The notes under the pieces are model-generated. The model saw nothing but the letters and a program-made list of their open reading frames with translations. It ran no database searches and was not told the origin of the DNA. Position numbers and translations under genes: made by a program. Shown here one piece after another: positions 32,312 through 40,385 of a stretch of 47,120 bases of DNA (position 1 is the first letter of the stretch; the number at the start of each line of letters is the position of its first letter). This DNA comes from CAZDXJ01 sp964509475 (GTDB lineage: Bacteria > Pseudomonadota > Gammaproteobacteria > Methylococcales > Methylomonadaceae), in NCBI GenBank assembly GCA_964509475.1, contig CAZDXJ010000011.1:1-47120 (forward strand). Direction: 5' to 3'.

Positions 32312-34276
32312 ATGTTAACGGCTTCTCAGCGGGAAATTTTGCAACAATCCGGTTTGCAGGATATTGTGTTGAGTGAAGATGAAATTTTTGCAATCAGCCA
32401 GTTATCGGATTGCAGTCAGCTTTCAGACACACATTTGGTGGCGTTTGTGCAAATTGCCAATGCTTTGTACCGCGCCGGCGAACCACTGATATCGGACACA
32501 AGTTATGATCAGATATTTCTGGCTGAATTGCGGCGGCGACAGCCTGCTCATCCATTCCTGCACAATGTGGAGCCGGAACCTGCGTTCGCTGGTAAAACGG
32601 TCAAATTACCGGTTCCGATGCTTTCCACCGACAAAGCCTATGATCGTGAAAGTATCGAAAAATGGTTACAGCGTATTGAAAAGGCCGCTGAAAATTTACA
32701 GCTGGATTTTGACGCCCTGACATTTCGGGTGACTCCGAAACTGGATGGTTATGCCGCTTATGATGACGGAAAAATGCTTTACACGCGGGGTGATGGCCGC
32801 AAGGGTAGTGATATCAGCCGCGTTTTTGCACGTGGTCTGAGCGTAGGGGGGAACGGCTTGAGAGGACAAGGGGCAGGAGAAATTGTTGTAAAACAAAGTT
32901 ATTTCAATGAACATCTGGCTGAAGTTTTTGAAAACGCCAGGAATTTTCAGGCAAGCATTATCAAGGAAAAAGAGCTTAATGAATATGCCTTGGCTGCCAT
33001 CGAAAACGGAGCCGCGGTTTTTTTTCCGTTTTCGCAATTGCCCGCCTGGACAGGAACAGCATCCGAGTTGATGGCGGATTTTGATAATATCGTAGCCGGG
33101 GTGCGCGATAAAGTCGATTATGATGTCGATGGCGTGGTTTTGGAAGCTGCCGACAGCCGGTTAAAACAGGCGATGGGGGCAACACGGCACCATCATCGCT
33201 GGCAGATTGCATTCAAAAATAATGTGGCGGCGGTGCAGGTCAGGGTTGTGCAGGTTATTGCCCAGACTTCACGTTCCGGGCGGGTCAATCCGGTTGTGGA
33301 ACTGGAACCGGTGCGGTTGAGTGGAGCTCTGATCAGCCGGGCAACGGCACATCATTATGGCATGGTAAAAGAACTTGGCATTGGCCCTGGAACGCTGATC
33401 GAACTGACCCGCAGTGGTTTGGTTATCCCAAAGATTGAACGTGTTATCAAACCGACATTGGCGCAAATTCCGGAAAATTGTCCAAGCTGCGCAACCCCGT
33501 TGTTTTGCGACAGCGATTATTTATATTGTCCCAATAACACCCATTGTCCGGCGCAAATAGAACATACGATAGAACATTTTTTCAAAACCTTGGGCAATGT
33601 GGATGGTTTTGGCCACAAAACCGTTGAAAAATTACATCGTCAGGGTATTAAATCGGTCTTCGAGGTTTATCAACTGGATAAAAAAAACTTGCAAGAAATG
33701 GGTTTTGGCGATAAAACCGCACACAATCTGCTTGCCCAGTTGCAACGCAGCCGCAGTGAGGCAATTGAAGACTGGCGCTTTCTGGGCGCATTTGGTATAC
33801 ACCGGATGGGACTTGGAAATTGTGAGCGCTTGTTGCAACATTATCCATTAACGGAAATTTTTAATTTAACTGAAGAAGATATTATCCAGATTGAGGGTTT
33901 TGCTGAAAAAACGGCACAAGCCATTGTGGTTTGTCTAAAAAAGATTGAAGCTGAATTTAAACAGGTTTTGTCTCTGGGTTTTAATCTGATTATCACGCCA
34001 TTATTGAGTGAGACATATAAAAATCAGGAACACAGCGCGATATTTGGTAAAACCGTAGTTTTTACCGGTACCATGAAGCGGGCCAAGCGCGAAGACATGA
34101 AAAAACAGGCGAAAGAAGCGGGCGCTAAAGTCGCCACCTCGGTAACAGGTAAAACGGATTTTCTGGTTGCCGGAGAAAAAACCGGAGCGGCCAAAATAAA
34201 GGCTGCCAAAGAAAAAGGCGTGACGGTACTCAGCGAAGATGAATATTTAGCTCTGTTGGATCAAAAACTTACATAA
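32312..34276 (+). CDS. ligA: Divergent NAD+-dependent DNA ligase
   Basis: A 654-residue protein with all LigA parts in order. An Ia-like NMN-binding region has Y53, D62, Y65 and D66. The nucleotidyltransferase has K143-L-D-G, and an OB fold follows. The zinc site is C390, C393, C406 and C412. HhH repeats (about 430-570) and a C-terminal BRCT domain (about 585-650) complete it. It nevertheless departs from the canonical enzyme. The Ia His becomes R54. The NPRNAAAGSLRQ block is degenerate (NARNFQASIIKE). Motif IV DGVVIK reads DGVVLE, so the essential Lys is Glu at 278. KFPA reads KNNV, with K302 kept. It lies where ligA normally sits after zipA. Whether it seals nicks or is a specialised paralogue is open; the symbol is positional. 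Confidence 0.8.
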   Translation: MLTASQREILQQSGLQDIVLSEDEIFAISQLSDCSQLSDTHLVAFVQIANALYRAGEPLISDTSYDQIFLAELRRRQPAHPFLHNVEPEPAFAGKTVKLPVPMLSTDKAYDRESIEKWLQRIEKAAENLQLDFDALTFRVTPKLDGYAAYDDGKMLYTRGDGRKGSDISRVFARGLSVGGNGLRGQGAGEIVVKQSYFNEHLAEVFENARNFQASIIKEKELNEYALAAIENGAAVFFPFSQLPAWTGTASELMADFDNIVAGVRDKVDYDVDGVVLEAADSRLKQAMGATRHHHRWQIAFKNNVAAVQVRVVQVIAQTSRSGRVNPVVELEPVRLSGALISRATAHHYGMVKELGIGPGTLIELTRSGLVIPKIERVIKPTLAQIPENCPSCATPLFCDSDYLYCPNNTHCPAQIEHTIEHFFKTLGNVDGFGHKTVEKLHRQGIKSVFEVYQLDKKNLQEMGFGDKTAHNLLAQLQRSRSEAIEDWRFLGAFGIHRMGLGNCERLLQHYPLTEIFNLTEEDIIQIEGFAEKTAQAIVVCLKKIEAEFKQVLSLGFNLIITPLLSETYKNQEHSAIFGKTVVFTGTMKRAKREDMKKQAKEAGAKVATSVTGKTDFLVAGEKTGAAKIKAAKEKGVTVLSEDEYLALLDQKLT

Positions 34277-34379
34277 ATATTTTAAAAAGAACCGGTCTTT
34301 TAGATAGATGAAAATTTGAGGGCAGAAAGAACTGTTGTTCTTTTTTCACTGCATTTTGTTTTGCTGTGTCACGTTGCGA

Positions 34380-35450
34380 GTGGGTGATAACGTTGTGGAA
34401 GATAGTCTGGCATCTGAATTATTAGTTTTACAAGGTCACCTGGACGGGCTGATCGATAGTACCCAACATAATATGCAGATATTGCACCGGTTCCAGGACT
34501 TTGAAAAAAAGTTAATGGATTTTAATCTATTAAAGGATGTTTTGGAATATATTTCCAATGACATGAAAATCCTTTTCGATTTGGATTTTATCAGTATCTG
34601 CCTGATTGATGAAAAAGGGGATTTGCAAAAATATCTGATCCAAGACGGTTTCCAAAACAATAAACAGGCACCGGTCCTTTATCTCAAGGACAGGGTATTA
34701 TTACAGTCAACTTTCGGGTTTTCCATAAGACCCTATTTGGGAAATTACAAAAGTTCGAGTTGCGGTGGTTTTTTTACCAACCTGGAAAAGAAACCAAACA
34801 GTGTCATGATTATTCCACTGCATCGCAGAGGCAAGTTCCTGGGTTCAATCAATCTGGGGTATTTCAATCCCGACCGCTTTGTTGATGGAATGAAGACCAA
34901 CCTGGTAGAACACCTGGCGGCTGTAACCAGTTTGAGTATTGAAAATTGCCTCCATTTTGAAATGATCCGGCGGATCAGTTTGATCGATGCGCTGTCGGGG
35001 TAAATAACAGGCTGCTTCTTGAACAACGTGTTGGTGGAGAAATTGACCGGACGCAGCGTAATGAGGAGCCATTATGTTGTTTTTCCTTGATTTGGATCAT
35101 TTCAAGCGTATTAATGACAATTATGGCCATCAAACAGGGGATTATGTATTGGTTCGTTATGGCGGCGAAGAATTTATTGCGCTGTTATCCCGTATAAAGG
35201 AAGCGGGTGCGGTTGATATTGCTGAACGTATCCGAAAAAAATTAGTGCAACAGAATTGATTTATAACAAACAGAAATTGCGTTTGAGTATATCGATTGGG
35301 ATATCTGTTTTTATTCCTGAAAAAGGTTATATGCAAAATTCCAATAAAATTGCCTTGCGCTTGATTCATTGTGCAGATACCGCACTTTATAAAGCAAAAG
35401 CCAGTGGACGTAATAAAATATCCGTGGTGGTAAAATCACTGATTGCTTAA
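34380..35450 (+). pseudogene. Decayed GGDEF diguanylate cyclase
   Basis: The N-terminal part (about 34380-34998) is intact: a coiled segment, then a GAF/DUF484-like sensor ending in LSIENCLHFEMIRRISLIDALSG. A missing base near 35000 gives a stop; the frame resumes as VNNRLLLEQR, a typical GGDEF start. A second lesion at about 35150 joins GDYVL directly to VRYGGEEF, removing (by family memory) roughly 25 residues. The GGEEF active site itself is kept. A third lesion, a base lost at about 35259, gives a stop after KKLVQQ; the frame resumes with LRLSISIGISVF and ends at 35450. Three lesions argue for real decay rather than one sequencing error. When whole it would have made cyclic di-GMP. Confidence 0.85.
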
Positions 35451-35638
35451 TTCATCAATAATATTCAGATACCGGCTTGCTTGTCAGTAACGGGTGTTGC
35501 TTTTACAGAAGCCGGTGTACAATAACCGGATCATGAATTATTGTAACTTCACCGGATACATTATTTTCTTGATTGTTGGCCCCACCTGATGCTGAGATTG
35601 TATTTCATTTGCACAAGAAAATGTAACCTATCCCCTTT

Positions 35639-37729
35639 ATGTATAAAAAATATAAAATTAAACCAGGGTACAGGAATCCACCTGGAGTTGGTATTGATCA
35701 AGATGGCGTTAATTTCTCGGTATTCAGCCGGCATGCAACCTATGTAGAGTTATTGTTATTTGAAGATGCCGACAGTCCTGAACCTTTTCAGGTCATCCCG
35801 TTGGAAACAAAAAATCATCGCACCTTTTTTACCTGGCATGTGTTTATAGAAGCGTTGCCTGTGCAGACATGGTACGCATGGCGCATGGATGGTTCAAACA
35901 ATGTCTGCGAGTCCGGCTTGCGCTTCGATCGGCAAAAGCTGCTGCTTGATCCCTGGGCGCGTGCGGTCAGTGATACATTATGGGACAGAGCGTTGGCATG
36001 CCGTGAGGAGGATAATTGCCAGGCATCGATGCGGGCCATGGTGGTGGCGGATGATTATGATTGGGAAGGGGATAAACCGCTTTGTCTGACCCATCAAAGC
36101 TGTATTATTTATGAAATGCACGTTGGAGGCTTTACTCGTCACCCGTCCGCCAATGTGAATCATCCGGGCACTTTTGCCGGATTGATCGAAAAAATCCCTT
36201 ATTTGCAACAGCTGGGTATCACGCATGTGGAACTGCTGCCGATTATGGCCTTTGACGAACAGGATGTGCCCGAGGTGACGGCAAAACTGGGTTTGAAAAA
36301 CTATTGGGGGTACAGTACACACAGTTTTTACAGTCCGCACCCGGGTTATTGCATGACACCGGATCAGGGAACCCATCAGCATGAATTTCGTGACATGGTA
36401 AAAGCCCTGCACAAGGCAGGTATCGGAGTAATTCTGGATGTGGTATTCAATCATACCTCGGAAGGTGGCCGTGGTGGGCCAGTAATCAATTTCAAGGGTA
36501 TGGGCAACGATGTCTTTTATCACCTTGATCCGGCTGATCGTTCCCAATACCGCGATTATACCGGTTGTGGTAATACCGTAAACGCTAATCACCCGTTAGT
36601 AACCCATTTTATCATCAGTTGTCTGGAATTCTGGGTGCGTGAAATGCATGTGGACGGTTTCCGCTTCGATTTGGCCAGTGCCTTGACCCGTGGAGAAAAC
36701 GGCGAGCCCTTGCAAAACCCTCCGGTGTTGTGGGCCATCGAGCTTTCCGAACAACTGGCTGACACCAAACTCATCGCTGAGGCCTGGGATGCGGCCGGTT
36801 TGTATCAGGTCGGCAGTTTTCCTGGATATCGTTGGTCCGAATGGAATGGCCGTTATCGGGATATTGTAAGATGTTTCTTACGGGGCGATACCGGTGTCAT
36901 CAATGAATTCGCTACCCGTTTATGCGGTAGTAGTGATCTGTATGATCACCGGGGACGTTTACCGTTGAACAGTATTAATTTTATAACCTGTCATGACGGA
37001 TTCACGCTGCATGATTTGATGAGTTACAACGAAAAACACAATCTGGCCAACGGTGAAGACAATCGGGATGGTTGCAATAATAATTTAAGTTATAACTATG
37101 GCGTCGAAGGTGTAACGGATGACATTGCGATATTAAGTGTACGCAGAAAACAGGCAAAAAATGCGATCGCTATACTCTTGCTCAGTCAGGGCATTCCCAT
37201 GCTGTTGTCGGGTGATGAAGTATTAAAAAGTCAGCAGGGCAATAATAATGGCTATTGCCAGGATAATGAACTGAGTTGGTTTGACTGGCGGCTTGTTGAA
37301 GAAAATAAGGACATGTTGCGTTTTGTACGCCTGATGATAGAACTGCGTAAATCACACCCGTCATTGATGCGCCGCCATTTTCTTGATGGCAAGGCGAATC
37401 ATGATGAGGATTATGCGGATGTGACCTGGCATGGGGCTGATTTGAACGAACCACCATGGGACGATGCTCAAAGCCGTATTCTGGCTTTTACATTGACCGC
37501 CGTTGAACCCGGTGAAACCGATTTACATGTCATGTTCAATATGTCCGATGCGAAAGTTGATATGCAGTTGCCTGAATTGAAAGGACGGAAATGGTATCGG
37601 GCTGTGGATACTTCCCGGCAGTCTCCTCATGATATTGTCGAAACTCAAAAACAGAACATGGTATGCAACAGGCGTTACCCTGTAACCGAAAGAACCGTGG
37701 TGGTGCTTGAAAGCAGAGGGGTTGTTTAA
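35639..37729 (+). CDS. glgX: Glycogen debranching enzyme GlgX (isoamylase type)
   Basis: Hydrolyses alpha-1,6 branches of glycogen or of limit dextrins. It has 696 residues. An N-terminal CBM48 (about 8-105, GVNFSVFSRHATYVELLLF) is followed by a GH13 barrel. Visible catalytic blocks are VILDVVFNHT, the nucleophile Asp in DGFRFDLAS, the acid Glu in IAEAWD and the third Asp in TCHDGFTL. A small C-terminal beta domain completes it. It stands alone here, with no glgA, glgB, glgC or glgP adjacent. No clear ribosome site precedes ATG 35639. Confidence 0.94.
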   Translation: MYKKYKIKPGYRNPPGVGIDQDGVNFSVFSRHATYVELLLFEDADSPEPFQVIPLETKNHRTFFTWHVFIEALPVQTWYAWRMDGSNNVCESGLRFDRQKLLLDPWARAVSDTLWDRALACREEDNCQASMRAMVVADDYDWEGDKPLCLTHQSCIIYEMHVGGFTRHPSANVNHPGTFAGLIEKIPYLQQLGITHVELLPIMAFDEQDVPEVTAKLGLKNYWGYSTHSFYSPHPGYCMTPDQGTHQHEFRDMVKALHKAGIGVILDVVFNHTSEGGRGGPVINFKGMGNDVFYHLDPADRSQYRDYTGCGNTVNANHPLVTHFIISCLEFWVREMHVDGFRFDLASALTRGENGEPLQNPPVLWAIELSEQLADTKLIAEAWDAAGLYQVGSFPGYRWSEWNGRYRDIVRCFLRGDTGVINEFATRLCGSSDLYDHRGRLPLNSINFITCHDGFTLHDLMSYNEKHNLANGEDNRDGCNNNLSYNYGVEGVTDDIAILSVRRKQAKNAIAILLLSQGIPMLLSGDEVLKSQQGNNNGYCQDNELSWFDWRLVEENKDMLRFVRLMIELRKSHPSLMRRHFLDGKANHDEDYADVTWHGADLNEPPWDDAQSRILAFTLTAVEPGETDLHVMFNMSDAKVDMQLPELKGRKWYRAVDTSRQSPHDIVETQKQNMVCNRRYPVTERTVVVLESRGVV

Positions 37730-37869
37730 GAAGCTGTTTGGAAATTCCGGTACAGGCTAGAGATTTCAAGGTATTGGGAACGTTTGCGGGTTAAGTTTGT
37801 ATTTGAATATGACGCAGAGCCAAATTTAAAAGACTCATCCCGTTGCTTCATCCCGCCATCCTACGGGTT

Positions 37870-38297
37870 TAACCTTCATTAGTCCGAAGTAAGGTTGAAA
37901 CCACCGCCTTTTAGGCGGTTAGATTTATCTATCAAAAAAATCTGTGTCGGATAATGTTCTAAAAAATTGGGGATATTATGGAATACAGACAGGGTAGCCC
38001 TACAGTCTTTAAAATTCAATATCACTTTGTTTTTGTAACAAAATATCGATATAAGGTATTGAAAGGCGATGTTGGGTTGAAAGTGCGGAAATTGATCCGG
38101 CAAACCTGTGAAGCATTTGAAATAGAAATTCTTAAAGGAGTTATCAGTCAAGATCATGTCCATGTTTTGGTTTCTGCGCCGCCGAATATGGCTCCAAGCA
38201 AAATCGTGAGAAGGATAAAAGGGCGAAGCGCAGCGAAACTTTTTGAAAATTTTCCAGAGTTAAAAAAGCGATATTGGGAGCGCCATTTCTGGGCGAG
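37870..38297 (+). mobile_element. Truncated IS200/IS605-type element
   Basis: Left part only. A subterminal hairpin (ACCGCCT / AGGCGGT, 37903-37919) precedes tnpA by 58 bases, the usual layout for this family. tnpA (37978 on) encodes about 107 matching residues: the FVTKYRYKVL start and the HUH metal motif HVHVLVSAPP. Matching ends after YWERHFWA at about 38297. The C-terminal segment with the catalytic Tyr and the right end are missing. Beyond that the frame stays open to 38463 only by chance, reading antisense through integrase sequence. It is not able to move by itself. Confidence 0.8.
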
Positions 38298-38569
38298 CTT
38301 ACAAAGGCTGTTACTGTCTCCCATGCGTTTAATGATCTGCTTATGCCCGCTGGGGTCGATACCTTCTAACAATAATTGCTTGGCTTCTTCGCGTTTCTCT
38401 CGCGCCTGCTTCAGGCTGGTTACAGGATATATACCAATAGCTAATATTTTGCGCCTGATTTGATGACCAAAAGAAACAAGCCGCCGCCATCAAACAATTT
38501 GTTATTTGTCAGTTTCCCGTCTATCTCTTTTGGCTTTGCGTTTTTGACTGCTGTATTGGTCAACTTCAT
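38290..38569 (-). pseudogene. P4-type tyrosine integrase, N-terminal remnant
   Basis: ATG 38567-38569 begins with MKLTNTAVKNAKPK, and GGGLFLLVIKSGAK follows, the arm-DNA-binding domain of P4-family integrases. Here the frame runs into a stop (38441-38443). In another frame the family sequence resumes at once with LAIGIYPVTSLKQAREKREEAK and GIDPSGHKQ. Roughly 14 family residues (the WRLKYR-type strand) are lost at the join. It ends against the tnpA fragment at about 38295; the catalytic domain is gone. It starts 187 bases from the 3' end of tRNA-Met and reads away from it, the classic layout of an island integrated at a tRNA gene. Confidence 0.85.
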
Positions 38570-38697
38570 GATGCCCCCTTGTTTATTGCGGGGTGTGCTG
38601 ATTTTGGGGGGCATCAGATTTCAGAGTTTTAAATATGCCCCTCTTTTGCGTGGATGCCCCCCCAAACATCCTTGGACGTTTAGTACCATTCAGACAT

Positions 38698-38719
38698 AAA
38701 AAACCAGCAATAACGCTGG
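38698..38719 (-). terminator. Rho-independent terminator after tRNA-Met
   Basis: On the minus strand, CCAGC, a six-base loop and GCTGG are followed by six T. It lies about 36 bases past the tRNA 3' end and would end the ychF-tRNA transcript. Confidence 0.85.
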
Positions 38720-38755
38720 CTTGGGGACTTTCCTGGACGGTGGTGGATGCTGGGA

Positions 38756-38833
38756 TGGTGGCGATGGGTGGGATCGAACCACCGACCTCAGGGTTATGAA
38801 TCCTGCGCTCTAACCGGACTGAGCTACATCGCC
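38756..38833 (-). tRNA. tRNA-Met (CAU), elongator type
   Basis: It folds as a full cloverleaf. The acceptor stem GGCGATG/CATCGCC is perfect, and CCA is encoded after the discriminator A. The D arm is GCTC...GAGC, the anticodon loop TTCATAA, and the T arm GGTGG TTCGATC CCACC. The G1-C72 pair excludes initiator tRNA. A lysidine-type Ile-CAU is possible, but the arms look like elongator Met. The pair at 31-39 reads A-C instead of A-T. It lies 53 bases after ychF on the same strand, with a terminator following, so it may be cotranscribed. Confidence 0.92.
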
Positions 38834-38886
38834 ATATAACCGCTCTTTGGGAAGAGCGGAAATTGTAATGAGTTATGCTTTATTTG

Positions 38887-39978
38887 TCAAACATTGAATC
38901 GGAAATGAATCACATCACCGTCCTGCACGATATAGTCTTTGCCCTCCAAACGCCATTTACCCGCGTCCTTTGCACCTTGCTCGCCTTTATGCTCAATAAA
39001 ATCCTGGTAAGATATCACTTCGGCGCGAATGAAACCCTTTTCAAAATCCGTATGAATGACACCGGCCGCCTGGGGCGCAGCTGCACCGACAGGGATCGTC
39101 CAAGCCCGGACTTCCTTGACACCAGCTGTAAAATAAGTATTCAGGTTCAATAGTTGATAACCCGCCCGAACAACACGATTCAGCCCGGGTTCATCCAAGC
39201 CCAGGTCTTCAAGAAATTCGGTTTTTTCGTCTTCATCCAGTTGCGCAATTTCCGCTTCAATCGCTGCGCATATGGGTACAACAACAGCACCCTCCCGGTC
39301 TGCAAGGTTTTGTACTTGCGCCAATAACGGATTATCTCTGAATCCGTCTTCCTGAATGTTTGCAATATACATCGTGGGTTTGCTGGTCAACAGGTGCAAT
39401 TCCCGGATAAGTTTACGTTCATCATCATTTAAATCCAGCGTACGTACGGGTTCGCCTGCATCCAGATGATTGGCGGCTTTCTCAAACAATTGTTTTTTGA
39501 TTTGCTCTTCTTTGTTGCCGGATTTGGAGGCTTTTGCCGCACGCTGTATCGCTTTTTCCACCGTTGCCATATCCGCCAAAGCCAATTCGGTATTAATCAC
39601 TTCGATATCGGCCAATGGATCAACCTTACCGGCAACATGTACAACATTACCATCATCAAAACAACGCACAACATGGGCTATGGCATCGGTCTCCCGAATA
39701 TTGGCCAGAAACTGGTTGCCTAATCCTTCCCCTTTTGAAGCACCGGCAACCAGACCCGCAATATCGACAAACTCTATCGTCGTTGGCAATATCCGTTCCG
39801 GCTGGACAATTTCCGCCAGTTTTTGTAATCGTTCATCCGGCACCGGTACAACGCCAACATTGGGATCAATCGTACAAAACGGGAAATTTTCCGCGGCGAT
39901 GGTCGCTCGCGTCAAGGCATTAAATAAAGTTGATTTACCCACATTGGGTAAACCAACGATTCCACAATAAAGAGCCAT
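38887..39978 (-). CDS. ychF: Ribosome-binding ATPase YchF (EngD)
   Basis: An Obg-family P-loop protein that prefers ATP, binds ribosomes and affects stress responses. It has 363 residues, full length. Features are Walker A GLPNVGKST (9-17), switch-like FVDIAGLVAGASKGEGLGNQFL, a coiled region (about 130-200) and a C-terminal TGS domain (about 278-361, ARAWTIPVGAAAPQAAGVIH-type start). pth, its common neighbour upstream, is not seen. ATG 39976-39978 fits the family exactly. Confidence 0.96.
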   Translation of the reverse strand: MALYCGIVGLPNVGKSTLFNALTRATIAAENFPFCTIDPNVGVVPVPDERLQKLAEIVQPERILPTTIEFVDIAGLVAGASKGEGLGNQFLANIRETDAIAHVVRCFDDGNVVHVAGKVDPLADIEVINTELALADMATVEKAIQRAAKASKSGNKEEQIKKQLFEKAANHLDAGEPVRTLDLNDDERKLIRELHLLTSKPTMYIANIQEDGFRDNPLLAQVQNLADREGAVVVPICAAIEAEIAQLDEDEKTEFLEDLGLDEPGLNRVVRAGYQLLNLNTYFTAGVKEVRAWTIPVGAAAPQAAGVIHTDFEKGFIRAEVISYQDFIEHKGEQGAKDAGKWRLEGKDYIVQDGDVIHFRFNV

Positions 39979-40385
39979 AGCATCCTCTGTATAATTTTGA
40001 AGATAATAAACAGTCGGCTATTATACTGGAATACAGTGGGTTTACTGAAAAATCGTTCCAGCATCATGAACAGACACTTAAAACCTTGGCAAATCGGCTG
40101 TTAGTGATATTTCAGCGGCAAACCTACAATCCATTGAATGGACAGGAAAACAACACTCGATACCAGGCGATGACAGCAACCGCAACAAGAACAAAACGCA
40201 CGCTATTGGCAAATAACAGCAGAGCAGTAAAATGGCTTAATGGCTGTGCTGGCCCCCGCAATCTAAATATTCCAGGTGACAAGCGTTTTGCGCCCCGATG
40301 GCCGGTTTATTTTCCGGGGTGATGGCTGCCACCTGCATGATCGTTAGTAAAGGTTATATCTCATCCACCGATTCCGGCAAAAGGG
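39979..40385. other. 407-base gap upstream of ychF
   Basis: No family-recognised gene lies here. It should contain the ychF promoter, though none was clear. A 33-residue open frame on the minus strand (40237-40338) is listed separately. An ORF on the plus strand (40086-40322) shows no family features and lies mostly over it. Confidence 0.5.
40237..40338 (-). CDS. Possible Cys/His-ending small ORF
   Basis: An open frame of 33 residues, starting MQVAAITPENKP and ending ACHLEYLDCGGQHSH. The cysteine and histidine clustering at the end looks like a small metal-binding tail, but no family is recognised. There is no good ribosome site. It sits 48 bases downstream of the Hsp70-like gene on the same strand. 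It could equally be chance or the end of a decayed gene. Confidence 0.2.
   Translation of the reverse strand: MQVAAITPENKPAIGAQNACHLEYLDCGGQHSH

Noticed and set aside
35978..36592. 204-residue ORF antisense to glgX
   Set aside because: Shadow frame of conserved GH13 sequence; no family match or ribosome site.
38300..38463. Native C-terminus of the IS200-type TnpA
   Set aside because: Residues after HFWA do not resemble TnpA, and the opposite strand reads as integrase; the open frame is accidental.
38756..38833. Initiator tRNA or tRNA-Ile (CAU)
   Set aside because: The first acceptor pair is G-C, unlike bacterial initiator tRNA; body sequence matches elongator Met better than Ile-CAU, though the latter cannot be fully excluded by eye.
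40086..40322. 78-residue plus-strand ORF upstream of ychF
   Set aside because: No ribosome site, no family features, and the composition reads like non-coding sequence.
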